DNA of 64,000 nt from Delphinus delphis (taxonomy: Eukaryota > Chordata > Mammalia > Artiodactyla > Delphinidae), in contig NC_082686.1 of assembly GCF_949987515.2 (NCBI RefSeq), positions 49,081,559 to 49,145,558 on the forward strand, in the 5' to 3' direction. Numbering within the stretch: the first letter of the stretch is position 1; every line of letters starts with the position of its first letter. The notes beneath the pieces were generated by a model. That model did no database searches. It saw only the letters and a list, made by a program, of their open reading frames with translations, and was not told the origin of the DNA. Both the position numbers and the translations under genes were made by a program. Shown piece by piece: positions 45,161-57,199 of the stretch.

Positions 45161-48100
45161 TTAAATTCCATATATATGTGTTAGCATACAGTATTTGTTT
45201 TTCTCTTTCTGACTTACTTCACTCTGTATGACGGACTCTAGGGCTATCCGCCTCATTACAAATAGCTCAATTTCGTTTCTTTTTATGGCTGAGTAATATT
45301 CCATTGTATATATGTGCCACATCTTCTTTATCCATTCATCTGATGATGGACACTTAGGTTGTTTCCATCTCTGGGCTATTGTAAATAGAGCTGCAATGCA
45401 CATTTTGGTACATGATTCTTTTTGAATTATGGTTTTCTCAGGGTATATGCCCAGTAGTGGGATTGCTGGGTCATATGGTAGTTCTATTTTCAGTTTTTTA
45501 AGGAACCTCCATACTGTTCTCCACAGTGGATGTATCAATTTACATTCCCACCAACAGTGCAAGAGGGTTCCCTTTTCTCCACACCCTCTCCAGCATTTAG
45601 TGTTTGTAGATATTTTGATGATGGCCGTTCTGACCGGTGTGAGATGGTATCTCATTGTAGTTTTGATTTGCATTTCTCTAATGATTAATGATGTTGAGCA
45701 TTCTTTCATGTATTTGTTGGCAATCTGTATATCTTCTTGGGAGAAATGCTTCTTTAGGTCTTCTGCCCATTTTTGGATTGGGTTGTTTGTTTTTTTGTTA
45801 ATAAGCTGCATGAGCTGCTTATAAATTTTGGAGATTAATCGTTTGTCAGTTGCTTCATTTGCAAATATTTTCTCCCATTCTGAGAGTTGTCTTTTGGTCT
45901 TGTTTATGGTTTCCTTTGCTATGAAAAAGCTTTGAAGTTTCATTAGGTTCCATTTGTTTATTTTTGTTTCCATTTCTCTAGGAGGTGGATCAAAAAGGAC
46001 CTTGCTGTGATTTATGTCATAGAGTGTCCTGCCTATGTTTTCCTCTAAGAGTTTGATAGTTTCTGGCCTTACAGTTAGGTCTTTAAACCATTTTGAGTTT
46101 ATTTTTGTGTATGGTGTTAGGGAGTGTTCTAATTTCATTCTTTTATATGTAGCTGTCCAGTTTTCCCAGCACCACTTATTGAAGAGGCTGTCTTCTCTCC
46201 ATTGTATATTCTTGCCTCCTTTATCAAAAATAAGGTGACCATATGTACGTGGGTTTACCTCTGGGCTCTCTATTCTGTTCCATTGATCTATATTTCTGTT
46301 TTTGTGCCAGGACCATACTGCCTTGATTACTGTAGCTTTGTAGTAGAGTTTGAAGTCTGGGAGCCTGAGTCCTCCAGCTCTGTTTTTCTTTGTCAAGATT
46401 GCTTTGGCTATTTGAGGTCTTTTGTGTTTCCTTACAAATTGAAAATTTTTTGTTCTAGTTCTGTGAAAAATGCCATTGGTAGTTTGATGGGGATTGCATT
46501 GAATCTATGGATTGCTTTGGATAGTATTGTCATTTTCACAATGTTGATTCTTCCAACCCCAAAATATGATATATCTCTCCATCTGTTTGTATCACCTTTA
46601 ATTTCTTTCATCAGTGTCTTATAGTTTTCTGCATACAGGTCTTTTGCCACCTTCAGTAGGTTAATACTTAGGTATTTTATTCTTTTCGCCACAGTGGTGA
46701 ATGGGAGTGTTTCCTTAATTTCTCTTTCAGATTTTTCATCATTAGTGTACAGGAATGCAGGAGATTTCTGTGCATTACTTTTGTATCCTGCTACTTTACC
46801 AAATTCATTCATTAGCTCTAGTAGTTTTCTGGTAGCATCTTTAGGATTCTATATGTAGAGTATCATGTCATCTGCACACAGTGACAGTTTTACTTCTTTT
46901 CTGATTTGGATTACTTTTATTTCTTTTTCTTCTCTGATTGCTGTGGCTAAAACTTCCAAAACTATGTTGAGTAAGAGTGGTGAGAGTGGGCAACCTTGTC
47001 TTGTTCCTGATCTTAGTGGGAATGCTTTCAGTTTTTCACCATTGAGAATGATGTTGGCTGTGGATTTGTCATATATGGCCTCTATTATGTTGAGGTAAGT
47101 TCCCTGTATGCCTACTTTCTGGAGGGTTTTTATCGTAAATGGGTGTTGAATTTTGTTGAAAGCTTTTTCTGCGTCTATTGAGATGATCATATGGTTTTTC
47201 TCCTTCAATTTGTTAATATGGTTTATCACATTGGTTGATTTGCGTATGTATAAGAATCCTTGCATTTTAATGTGCTGTTGGATCCTGTTTGCTAGTATTT
47301 TGTTGAGGATTGTTGCATCTATGTTCATTAGTGATATTGGCCTGTAGTTTCTTTTCTTTGTGACATCTTTGTCTGGTTTTGGTATCAGGGTGATGGTGGC
47401 CTCATAGAATGAATTTGGGAGTGCTCCTCCCTCTGCTATACTTTGGAAGAGTTTGACAAGGATAGATGTTAGCTCTTCTCTAAATGTTTGATAGAATTCA
47501 CCTGTGAAGCCATTTGGTCATGGGCTTTTGTTTGTGGGAAGATTTTTAATCACAGTTTCAATTTCAGTGCTTGTGATTGATCTGTTTATATTTTCTCTTT
47601 CTTCCTGGTTCAGTCTTGGAAGATTGTATTTTTCTAAGAATTTGTCCGTTTCTTCCAGGTTGTCCATTTTATTGGCATATAGTTGCTTGTAGTAATCTCT
47701 CATGATCCTTTGTATTTCTTCAGTGTCAGTTATTACATCTCCTTTTTCATTTCTAATTCTATTGATTTGAGTCTTCTCCCTTTTTTCTTGATGAGTCTGG
47801 CTAATGGTTTATCAATTTTGTTTATCTTCTCAAAGATCCAGCTTTTAGTTTTATTGATCTTTGCTATCATTTGCTTCATTTTATTTTCATTTATTTCTGA
47901 ACTGATCTTTATGATTTCTTTCCTTCTGCTAACTTTGGTTTTTTTTTTGTTCTTCTTTCTCAAATTGTTTTAGGTGGAATTTTAGGTTGTTTATTTGAGA
48001 TGATTCTTGTTTCTTGAGGTAGGATTGTATTGCTAAATACTTCCCTCTTAAAATTGCTTTTGCTGCAACCCATAGGTTTTAGGTTGTCATGTTTTCATTG

Positions 48101-48852
48101 TCATTTGTTTCTAAGTATTTTGTATCTAGGTATTCTAAGATATTTTTCTGTAATTGATATCTAGTCTCATAGCGTTGTGGTCGGAAATGATACTTGATAC
48201 GATTTCAATTTTCTTCAATTTACCAAGCCTTGATTTGTGACCCAAGATATGATCTATCCTGGAGAATGTTCCATGAGCACTTGAGAGGAAAGTGTATTCT
48301 GTTGTTTTTGGATGGAATGTCCTATAAATATCAATTAAGTCCATCTTGTTTAAGGTATCATTTAAGCTTGTGTTTCCTTATTTATTTTCATTTTGGATGA
48401 TCTGTCCATTGGTGAAAGTGGGGTGTTTAAGTCCCCTACTAAGATTGTGTTACCGTCGATTTCCCCTTTTGTGGCTTTTAGTATTTGCCTTATGCACCTA
48501 TGTTGGGTGCATAAATATTTACAATTGTTATATCTTCTTCTTGGATTGATCCCTTGATCATTATGTCATATCCTTCTTTGTCTCTTGTAATAGTGTTTAC
48601 TTTAAAGTCTATTTTGTCTGATATGAGAATTGCTACTTCAGTTTTCTTTTGATTTCCATTTGCATGGAATATCCTTTTCCATTCCCTCACTTTCATTCTG
48701 GGTGTTTCCCTAGGTCTGAAGTAGGTCTCTTGTAGGCAGCATATATATGGGTGTGGTTTTTGTATCCATTCAGCCAGTCTATGTTTTTTGGTTGGAGCAT
48801 TTAATCCATTTATATTTAAGGTAGTTATTGATATGTATGTTCCTATTACCAT
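45161..48852 (-). pseudogene. L1-B ORF2 (endonuclease/reverse transcriptase), broken
   Basis: ORF2p nicks DNA and primes reverse transcription from the 3' OH. Visible in order: endonuclease start MVIGTYISITTLNINGL at 48852, endonuclease end with SRIDHILGHKS and SDHNAMRLDI (about 48280-48140), reverse transcriptase with [18 protein letters not shown] and CADDMILYI (about 47060-46850), then an open C-terminal piece of 411 codons (46396-45161) with the cysteine segment [20 protein letters not shown]. Frameshifts and stops separate the pieces. The catalytic-motif neighbour is C where F is usual, and [11 protein letters not shown] has N where D is usual. Confidence 0.92.
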
Positions 48853-48910
48853 TGTCTTAATTGTTTTGGGTTTGTTATTTTAGTTCTTTTCCTTCTCTTG
48901 TGTTTCTTGG

Positions 48911-49774
48911 CTAGAGAAGTTCCTTTAGCATTTGTTGTAAAGCTGGTTTGGTGGTGCTGAATTCTCTTACCTTTTCCTTGTCTGTAAAGGTTTTAATTTC
49001 TCTGTCGAATCTGAATGAGATCCTTGCTAGGTAGAGTAGCGTTGGTTGTAGGTTTTTCCCTTTCATCACTTAAGTATGTCCTGTCACTCCCTTCAGGCTT
49101 GCAGAGTTTCTGCTGAAAGATCAGCTGTTAACCTTATGGGGATTCCCTTGTATGTTATTTGTTGTTTTTCCTTTGCTGCTTTTCATATTTTTTTCTTTGT
49201 ATTTAATTTTTGATAGTTTGATTAATATGTGTCTTGGCGTGTTTCTCCTTGGATTTATCATGTATGGGACTCTCTGTGCTTCCTGGACTTGATTATTTCC
49301 TTTCCCATATTCGGGAATTTTTCAATAATAATCTCTTCAAATATTTCCTCAGTGCCTTTTTTTTTTCTCTTCTTCTTCTGGGACCCCTATAATTCAAATG
49401 TTGGTGTGTTTAATGTTGTCCCAGAAGTCTGTAAGACTGTCCTCAATTCTTTTTATTCTTTTTTCTTTATTCTGCTCTGTCGTAGTTATTTCCACTCTTT
49501 TATATTCCAGGTCACTTATCCATTTTTCTGCTTCAGTTATTCTGCTATTCATTCCTTCTAGAGGATTTTTAATTTCATTTACTGTGTTGTTCATCATTGT
49601 TTGTTTGCTCTTTAGTTGTTCTAGGTCCTTGTTAAACCTTTCTTGTATTTTCTCCATTCTGTTTCCAAGATTTTGGATCATATTTACTATCATTACTCTG
49701 AATTCTTTTTCAGGTAGACTGCGTAGTTCCTCTTCATTTGTTAGGTCTGGTGGGTTTTTACCTTGCTCCTGCAT
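48911..49774 (-). pseudogene. L1-B ORF1, interrupted
   Basis: From MQEQGKNPPDLTNEEE the frame is open for 126 codons through the coiled coil, then stops at NIKHTNI followed by TGA. L1-A has an arginine codon CGA there (AATTCGAATG on plus against AATTCAAATG here), a typical CpG decay. More damage follows before the TAG at 48911-48913. Confidence 0.9.
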
Positions 49775-50437
49775 CTGCTGTGTATTTCTGTCTTCTCATT
49801 TTGCTTAACCTACTGTGTTTGGGGTCTCTTTTTTGCAGGTTGCAGGTTTGTAGTTCCCATTGTTTTTGGTGTTTTCCCCCAGTGGCTAAAGTTTGTTCAG
49901 TGGGTTGTGTAGGCTTCCTGGTGGAGGGGACTTGTGCCTGTGTTCTGGTGGATGAGGCTGGATCTTGTCTTTCTGGTGAGCAGGACTGCATCTGGTGGTG
50001 TGTTTTGTGGTATCTGTGACATTATTATGATTTTAGGCAGCCTCTCTGCTAATGGGTGGGGTTGTGTTCCTGTCTTACTAGTTGTTTGGCATAGGTTGTC
50101 CAGTACTTTAGCTTGCTGGTCGTTGAATGGAGCTGAGTCTTAGCGTTGAGATGGAGATCTCTGGGAGAGCTTTCGCCATTTGATGTTATGTGGAGCCCGG
50201 AGGTCTCTGGAGGACCAATGAACTGAACGAGGCTCTCCCACCTCAGAGGCACAGGCCTGACACCCAGCCAGAGCACGAAGACCTTGTCAGCCACACAGCC
50301 AGGTTCATTTGGAGCTTTTTGTCTTTTGTGAAGTCTGAGGTCTTCTGCCAGTGTTCAGTAAGAGTTCTGTAGGAGTTGTTCCACATGTAGATGTATTTCT
50401 GATGTTTTTGTGGGGAGGAAGGTGATCTCCACGTCTT
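49775..50437 (-). promoter_or_regulatory. L1-B 5' UTR, lacks the CpG-rich middle
   Basis: The distal part (50330-50437) matches L1-A 2860-2958 and the proximal part (49775-50290) matches L1-A about 970-1490. The roughly 1.3 kb between them in L1-A, with the CpG block and A/T-rich stretch, is missing. The join lies around 50290-50325 with a short stretch (GGTTCATTTGGAGCTTTTTG) of unclear origin. Confidence 0.75.
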
Positions 50438-50438
50438 T

Positions 50439-50649
50439 TTTTTTTTTTTTTTTTTTTTGTGGTACGCGGCCCTCTCACTGTTGTGGCCTCTCCTGTTGTG
50501 GAGCACAGGCTCCAGACGCGCAGGCTCAGCGGCCATGGCTCATGGGCCCAGCCGCTCCGCGGCATGTGGGATCTTCCCGGACCGGGGCACGAACCCGAGT
50601 GCCCTGCATTGGCAGGCGGACTCTCAACCACTGCGCCACCAGGGAAGCC
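50439..50649 (-). mobile_element. CHR-2-type SINE at the L1-B 5' border
   Basis: T-run of 22, GTGGTACGCGGCCCTCTCAC on plus, body, and head complement ending GCCACCAGGGAAGCC. TSD CTCCACGTCTTT at 50427-50438 and 50650-50661; the target is the last recognisable L1-B sequence. Confidence 0.93.
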
Positions 50650-50661
50650 CTCCACGTCTTT

Positions 50662-50842
50662 AATAATGTGAGCTGAGGATATTTGAAAAAGTCAGTGTGA
50701 CAGATGCAGTGGCCGAAGATGTGGAGAAATTGAGGCTCTGGGTAACAGACATTCACATGAGAAAATTGGTGGTAGCCATCATGAGGACGCCTAAGCCGCA
50801 GAAGCAGAAGCCCATATTCACCTCGCTGCTGAAGACCAGCTC
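50662..50842. other. Short unique segment of unknown origin
   Basis: Between the L1-B border and the next SINE. Less AT-rich than its surroundings, with GACAGATGCAGTGGCCGAAG and AAGCCGCAGAAGCAGAAGCC. One plus frame is open, but I recognise no protein. Confidence 0.3.
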
Positions 50843-50857
50843 CCATACTGTACTTTT

Positions 50858-51057
50858 TTTTTTTTGCGGTACGTGGGCCTCTCACTGCTGTGGCCTCTCC
50901 CGTTGCGGATCACAGGCGCTGGACGCGCAAGCTCAGCAGCCATGGCTCACTGGTCCAGCCGCTCCGCGGCATGTGGGATCTTCCCAGACCGGGGCACGAA
51001 CCCGTGTTCCCTGCATCGGCAGGCAAACTCTCAAACACTGTGCCTCCAGGGCAGCCT
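50858..51057 (-). mobile_element. CHR-2-type SINE, short form
   Basis: T-run, GCGGTACGTGGGCCTCTCAC on plus, body, head complement with a few changes (TGCCTCCAGGGCAGCC). Perfect TSD CCATACTGTACTTTT at 50843-50857 and 51058-51072. Confidence 0.93.
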
Positions 51058-51119
51058 CCATACTGTACTTTTGATAGGCTCTTTGATTTCTACAAAGTGT
51101 CACTGAGACACACACTGCC

Positions 51120-51380
51120 TGGAATCAGTCACTTCCTGCCTTGTCTGCCACTTACTGTACATTCACAGGCAAGTTACTTCTCCTCTCTAGTGTTTCCTCA
51201 TTTATAAAATAGGAAAAATAAATTGTTGTATTAAATGAGATAATCCATATCTAATGTATTTAATACAGTCCCTGGTGCATAATACGTGATCAAGAAATGT
51301 TAAGCATTATTAAAGGCACTGTAAGGCAGTGGTTAAAAGATCAAATTCTGGTCAGATTGCCTTGTCACTTTGTGACTTTT
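51120..51380 (+). mobile_element. MIR SINE remnant(s)
   Basis: CAAGTTACTTCTCCTCTCTA, CTCATTTATAAAATAGG and AATGAGATAATCCATATC follow MIR in sense. A second MIR-like start (GGCAGTGGTTAAAAGATC) lies at about 51326. Confidence 0.65.
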
Positions 51381-51389
51381 TTTCTACTT

Positions 51390-51870
51390 GCTTGTAGAAC
51401 CAAATCATCAACAATGATCTCTATTTAACAACCTTTTTTGTCCCAAGTGTTTGAGTATGAACCAGTTTTTTCTTTGAATTGTTTTAAGATAATCATGAAT
51501 TTATCAATCAAAATGAGCATTCATGAATTGCTTCTGGGAAGTCCAGAGTTTTCTAAGGAAGACTTTTTCTCATAAAGTCTCTTATAAAGTAGCAGTTTTT
51601 TACTATTAATGAAGCCACATGCATTTTCTCCAAAATGGACCCCCCCCCCAAATTCTTTATCTTAGAAAGAGTAATGTTGGATACATCTGAAGTTCATTAC
51701 AACTTGACATTTTGTAGCCCTCAGAGCTGCCCCTATGATGAGAAGATGGAGGAAAGAGTCAGAGAGAACCTGAATACATGTTACACTCCATAAATATATG
51801 ACATTTATGGAAAAGTCAAAAACTTTTACCCAGTATTCAGAGTGTTTAGCATGAGATTAGGATAATTTTT
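51390..51870. other. No recognised feature
   Basis: AT-rich unique-looking DNA. Confidence 0.4.
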
Positions 51871-51886
51871 TAAAACATACATTTTA

Positions 51887-52196
51887 CTTTATTAAAATTT
51901 TTATTTTATTTTATATTGGAGCAGAGTTGATTAACAATGTTGTGTTAGTTTCAGGTGTACAGCAGAGTAATTCAGTTATGCATATACATGTATCTATTCT
52001 TTTTAAAATTCTTTTCCCATTTAGGTTATTACAGAGTATTGAGCAGAGTGCCCTGTGCTATAAAGTAGGTCCTTATTGGTTATCTATTTTAAATATAGCA
52101 GTGTGTACATGTCAATCCCGAAGTCCCAATCCATCCCTCCCCCACTCCCCTTCCCCCTGGTAACCGTAAGTTCATTCTCTAAGTCTGTGAGTCTGA
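51887..52196 (-). mobile_element. L1 3' end of an intermediate-age subfamily
   Basis: Complement of an L1 3' UTR distinct from the young ones (GGAGCAGAGTTGATTAACAA, TCAGGTGTACAGCAGAGTAA). Perfect TSD AAAACATACATTTTA at 51872-51886 and 52197-52211. Confidence 0.88.
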
Positions 52197-52214
52197 AAAA
52201 CATACATTTTAAAA

Positions 52215-52535
52215 ACTAACATTTATTGTTTCATACTATAAAACTAAACGCTGTTTATTCTATAAAATTTAGAAAGCAGAACCAAGAAAGAAACACATAT
52301 CTTAACATTTTAATGTGCTTCCTGCCAGCTTCTGTATAGACAGTTATATCTAAATATATATTTATCATTATAATATGAATCTTTTGATTTCTAAATTCCT
52401 AAGGAACCAATAAGTCAACTAACTTACTTTGGTTTGCTGGGCATTGGCCTTTATCAAAAGACCCTGTTGTGTATGATGGAGGAGCCTAGTGGTTCAAAAT
52501 TACTCTTTGATTTCTCTTGCTTTCCTGTAGCATAG
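52215..52535. other. No recognised feature
   Basis: AT-rich unique-looking DNA. Confidence 0.4.
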
Positions 52536-52539
52536 GATC

Positions 52540-52705
52540 TGGCTACTCAAAGTGTGGTCTGGGAACCCATAGCATCAACATCAACTGGGAGCATATTAGA
52601 AACGAAGAATTTTCAGCTTCACCCCAGACCTAGTGAATCCCAACTATATTTTAATATGACTCCTGGGTGATTTGTATGCACATTAAATTTTGAGTAACAT
52701 TACTA
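52540..52705. mobile_element. MER5A-like hAT remnant
   Basis: CTCAAAGTGTGGTCTGGGAA at the left, CAACATCAACTGGGAGCATA inside, GACTCCTGGGTGATTTGTAT to the right. Confidence 0.7.
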
Positions 52706-52709
52706 TAGA

Positions 52710-53318
52710 AAAAACTCGACAAAGTGTTTTTTCTCTAACAAGACAGTTTTTGAAGGCCTGATTAGTCCCTATTCCCAGAACAACATCCTCTCCTCCCAGA
52801 TGATTAGCTGCTTCCTGGGTTCTCACTTCCACAAAAGCACTGTTGGAACAAGTCTAGTTAGAGATCCACCAGACAGCCTGCAGGAAAAAGTTTTGCTCGC
52901 TTCCCCAGCCAGGAGAGGAAAGACACAGAATAAACCTGGGACATACCAACATGCCAATAAAACTCCGTAAATTTAAAGTCTGTATTGTGCAGCATTTTAT
53001 TACTTCATCAAAATGCTCTTCCTGGGCTCACTGTTGAATGACCAGGAAATGGTGTTGAACCAACTGAAAAACCCAGCAATAAAGTTCATCAATAGCATTT
53101 TCATCAGTGGAGATTTTGATGCAGGGGTCTATTGATCTGGAGAACTGAGCCTGACTTAAAGACCAAACAGAAAGAGAACACTCCAAAAAACACTACCTGT
53201 AAATTGAACAGCTTTTAAGATGGTAGTGAATGTGTGCCTTCTCATCCTCATATTCCTTATTTTCTGGAATAGGAATGTATCTACAAAGCAGGGTTGTGGC
53301 AATTTCCTGGTGAGCATG
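52710..53318. other. No recognised feature
   Basis: Unique-looking DNA. Confidence 0.4.
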
Positions 53319-53319
53319 A

Positions 53320-53680
53320 CTAATAATAATAATAGGCTACATCTGACAGCATTTTGAGTAGCAGGTTCTTATCCTGATCTCCTTTGAGAGTCACAGAAAT
53401 TCTGGGAGGTAGGTAGAGCATTTATTATTTTTTTTCCTCCAAGCATTTTTTTCCCTTCCTTATCAGAATATTGGCTCTATGAGGTTAAGGATTTGGGTGT
53501 GTTTGCTCATTGCTGTATCCCAAGTGCCTATAATAGTAGGCATGCAGTACATTTTTGTTGGATGAATGAATGACTGCATCTGAATTTTATAGAGGAATTT
53601 AAATAATGCTTTAATCAAAGTCACATGCTAATAAGTAGCAAAGCTGGCTTTTGAACCTAAGAAACTACTTAAATCAGAGT
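53320..53680 (-). mobile_element. MIR remnant split by an L2 3' end
   Basis: Left piece (GAGAGTCACAGAAATTCTGG, then GGAGGTAGGTAGAGCATTTA) and right piece (TCAAAGTCACATGCTAATAA, then GTAGCAAAGCTGGCTTTTGA) together follow the MIR complement, with L2 sequence between. Confidence 0.55.
53440..53572 (+). mobile_element. L2 LINE 3' end
   Basis: GGCTCTATGAGGTTAAGGAT, GCTGTATCCCAAGTGCCTAT and a TGGATGAATGAATGA tail match L2. Confidence 0.7.
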
Positions 53681-53744
53681 TTGGTACCAAATGCATCTAT
53701 TTAGTGACTTGACTTTCTTTGTTTTTGTTAAAAGAAAATTATTT

Positions 53745-54330
53745 TGAAGGAATATTTTAAATTGAAGTATAACAGAAGAATGGCCAAATCATGTGTATAA
53801 TTGATTAATCTATGCAGAGGAACATACAGAACCACCTCTCAGACCAAGGAATTACCAGCTCCCCAGAAATGTGCCCCCCACTCCCTTCCAGCCATTGTCC
53901 TCTCCTTCAGAGGGGGATGCTATTATGACTTCTGTCACCACAGAATAATTTTGAACTTGGTAGAAGTAAAACTTTATAATATATGCTCTTTAGTATATGC
54001 TTCTTTCACTCAATATTATATTTGTGTTCTTGAATATAGCAGTAATTTACTCATTTTCATTTTATAGTATTCCATTGTGTATATTGTGCATGTTCCATGA
54101 ACATACCAATATTTATCATACATTTCACTGTTGAGGGCATTAGGGTTGATTCCGGTTTTAGGCTAATATGAATAGTGCTGCTATGGATATTTTTGTACAT
54201 AATTTTTGGTGAACATATGTATATCTTTCTATTGGATGTGTATTAGAAGTGCAATATTTCTGATTTGGGGTGTATTCAGTTCTTGTAGACATCACCAGAT
54301 CTCAAAGTGATTGTATTAATTATTTTGTCT
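53745..54330 (-). mobile_element. Ancient L1 3' fragment
   Basis: Complement of an old L1M end: AAATTGAAGTATAACAGAAG, TATTCCATTGTGTATATTGT, GAATAGTGCTGCTATGGATA. No frame remains. Confidence 0.6.
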
Positions 54331-54414
54331 TTGATTTTTAAAATGTTGATTAAATTCCCTAGGTAATCATTGAAATTCTTTCACTGCAAAGAGAATTTTG
54401 AGGAATTTTATTAC

Positions 54415-57195
54415 TGTGACTCTTGGGTCAAGATGGTGGATTGAGCACACACATTTACTTTCCTTCCTCCAAACACCTCATAAAATGACAATAAATGGAT
54501 TTTGGGGGAGAATGACATAAATCTAAAAGGATAAATAAAGAAAATGAGAGATGAGACAACATCAACACAATTTGGGATACTTGAGAAAGCTGAATCCTGT
54601 GGCAGCAGTAAGAAGCTGAAAACAAACCTGATTTACACACAGAATCCCTACAAGCTTGAGGAACTGGCATATAAAGTACCTTTGGGAGAGGAGAGGTAGT
54701 GCTAAAAAGGACAGTGTTGACTTAAAGTCTCTTTAAAAAGCAGTTAGGGGGCTTCCCTGGTGGTGCAGTGGATAAGAATCTGCCTGCCAATGCAGGGGAC
54801 ACGGGTTCAAGCCCTGGTCCGGGAAGATCCCACATGCTGCGGAGCAACTAAGGCTGTGCACCACAACTACTGAGCCTGCGCTCTAGAGCCCACGTGCCAC
54901 AATTACTGAAGCCCACAAGCCACAACTACTGAAGCCCGCGTGCCTACAGCCTGCGCTCCGCAACAAAAGAAGCCACTGCAATGAGAGGCCCGAGCACCAC
55001 AATGAAGAGCAGCCCTCACTTGCTCAACTAGAGAAAGCCCGCGTGCAGCAATGAAGACCCAATGCAGCCAAAAATAAATAAATAAATAAATAAAAATTAA
55101 AAAAAAAAAGGCAGTTAGATCCCCTCCCCCAATCCACAAAGTCACAGTGGTTTTCTGTCCCCAACCCACCCTGGGGAAGACTGAGGAAAATTGGAGAGTG
55201 TAAAACAGAGGTTTCCTGCACTAGAATCTGTCAGACACAGTTGAGGGTGAAAGTATACTACTGAAAACATAGGGCGTAAACAAATTTATATTCTGAATAC
55301 TGAGATCCACAGTCCCACCTGGGCCTCTTCTACATGTAGCTCCCAAAGTGTTGACAGAGAGACATGTATCTTCTAGATAGGAGACTGGAAGCTCCTTCTC
55401 TTGGAACTCTACCAAACCAAGAGAAAGAAGCAATGGTACTGATATTTGAGGAGTGGGATCTCTAAGGAAATAGCCCAGCTGGATCAACAAGTACAGTGAA
55501 GCCTGTAGTAATCAATCCCCAACCACAGATTCAGAACTTCCAATCAGCTCTTTCAGGGCCACACTCTTAAATAGATGATAGGCAAGCAAGGTCACCAGGT
55601 AAATGAGGTAAGACTTTGCCATGAAACATAGAGACCAAAATAAACATACAGAAAAAAAGCAACCTAGAAGAAAAGAAAAATTTTCAGGAGAAAGACTACT
55701 TAAAAAATCATCATTAGTGTTCTCAGAGAGCTGTAAAATGATATCGCATTCCTGAAATAAGAACAGGTTGTTTTAAAAAAGGACAATTGGGAACTCTTAG
55801 AAACTAAAAATATGATAACAGAAATGAAAAGCTCAACAGCACAGTGGGGAGATAAAATTGAGAAAATCTCGAAGAAATTTGATAAAAGAGGAAAAGAGAT
55901 GGAAAATAGAAAATATAATAAAATTAGAGGCCCAGATTATGAAGTTCAAAATCTTTAAAACAGGAGTTCAAAAGGAGAAAAAGGAAAGAGGGAAAAGAGA
56001 AAAGAGGAAATTATTACCAAAATAGTCAAAGAAAAATTTCCACAAGTAAAGGTTAGAGTTTCCAGGTTGAAAGGATCCATTTATTTCCCAGCAGAGTTAA
56101 AAACACATAATTTTATACTTTCACAAGTTCTACAAATTTCCAGAAAAAGGTCACATACAAAAGATAAAAAAATCAGAACACCAAGCATTTGTCAACTAGA
56201 ACATGGCCTCCAAATTTTTGTGGAAAAATGATTCCTTGAATTCTACACTCAGCCAAATTCATAAGCAAACGTGAAGATGGAATAAAAAATGTTTAGATAT
56301 AGTCTGAAAAAGTTAATCTCCTATGAGCTTTTTCTCAGAGATATGATCCATTAAAATGAGGACGTAAACGAAGAAAGGGAAAGACACAGGAAATAAGAAA
56401 CAGGGCATTTAATATTAGAGAGTGGAAAGGACTCTTCAGAACGAATAAAGGGAAAGCCTAAGACAATAGCTAGGCATTGGGCATAGAGAAAATAGTTAGG
56501 CGTTAATATCTAGAATTAAGTGAATCAGAAGGTTCCAGAAGAGATTTTTCTCAAGAAGATGAAATTAATAGACTGACACTGTGTTTCACAATATACTGAT
56601 GGGAGTTTCAGACATCTGGCAGAGATTTTGGGATTAAATTGGTGATAAGTAAATAGAAAACCAAGCATGTGAGAAAATAAGGAAAAGAAGCATCGGTTAT
56701 TAACTGTTCCCCCTTCTTTCATCTCTCCCCATCCCCATTAACCAAAGCTTGTACAGGGAAGGAAAGTAATCATGTAGATTGCATGTCTCAACTGTGGATG
56801 GCATTTATATAGTCACCGTAACATAAACAATGAATGTTGATGTAACCAAAATTTCAATACAGCTCTATTGAGTGAATGAGGGGATGGTGGTGGTTATGGG
56901 AAAATCTGTGTGTGTTTGTGGTGGGAAGAGAGGAATAGGTTAGAGAAAGCTAAGCCTCATCTTCCCTGGTAGAAAATCAACAGATAATGACTAAAACTGA
57001 AAAATCAAGAAACTTACAATATGTGCATGTTATTTAGTGATACAGTGATAAATTCCAAAAGAATCCTCTGAAGGAGAGGAAAGATTGCCTCTGGGAGGGG
57101 GTTATTTTTTTATATTAGGCCTTGTAAAATAACTGTACTTATCTTCAAATTATGTGAATGTATACCTCTGATAAAAATTTTAAAAAGTTAGAATA
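54415..57195 (+). mobile_element. HAL1-like LINE (ORF1-only L1), interrupted by a SINE
   Basis: Plus-strand A-rich sequence starts near GGTCAAGATGGTGGATTGAG. It passes an ORF1-like decayed coiled-coil region (GAGAAAATCTCGAAGAAATT, about 55850) and a C-terminal region (GGTCACATACAAAAGATAAA, then TTCTACACTCAGCCAAATTC, about 56150-56260). It ends in a 3' UTR-like stretch (GGAGAGGAAAGATTGCCTCT). This order with no ORF2 is typical of HAL1. Stops throughout. Borders are approximate. Confidence 0.6.
54748..55109 (+). mobile_element. CHR-type SINE, long form
   Basis: Head GGGCTTCCCTGGTGGTGCAG, B-box-like GGTTCAAGCCCTGG, expanded body and (AAAT)n/A tail. Short TSD GCAGTTAG at 54740-54747 and 55111-55118, extended on the left by A-rich sequence. 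Inserted in the HAL1-like element. Confidence 0.92.
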
Positions 57196-57199
57196 AATT

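Larger units (their letters stand above)
44787..50437 (-). mobile_element. Nearly complete L1 (L1-B) with short 5' UTR
   Basis: Minus-strand order: 5' UTR (50437-49775), ORF1 (49774-48911), ORF2 (48852 to about 45161), 3' UTR and T-run (45160-44787). All parts are present but both ORFs are broken. About 20 bp at the extreme 5' end are missing: sequence is lost after CTCCACGTCTT, where L1-A goes on to ACTCTTCTGCCATC. A CHR SINE sits at that 5' border (50439-50649). The 5' UTR is about 660 bp, against about 2 kb in L1-A. Confidence 0.92.

Noticed and set aside
44353..49808. Many plus-strand open frames of 60-140 codons across the L1-B/L1-C region
   Set aside because: They are antisense to L1 ORF1/ORF2, which are A-rich and so leave few stops on the other strand.
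50697..51074. 125-codon plus-strand frame
   Set aside because: Its C-terminal half is a translated CHR SINE on the antisense strand.
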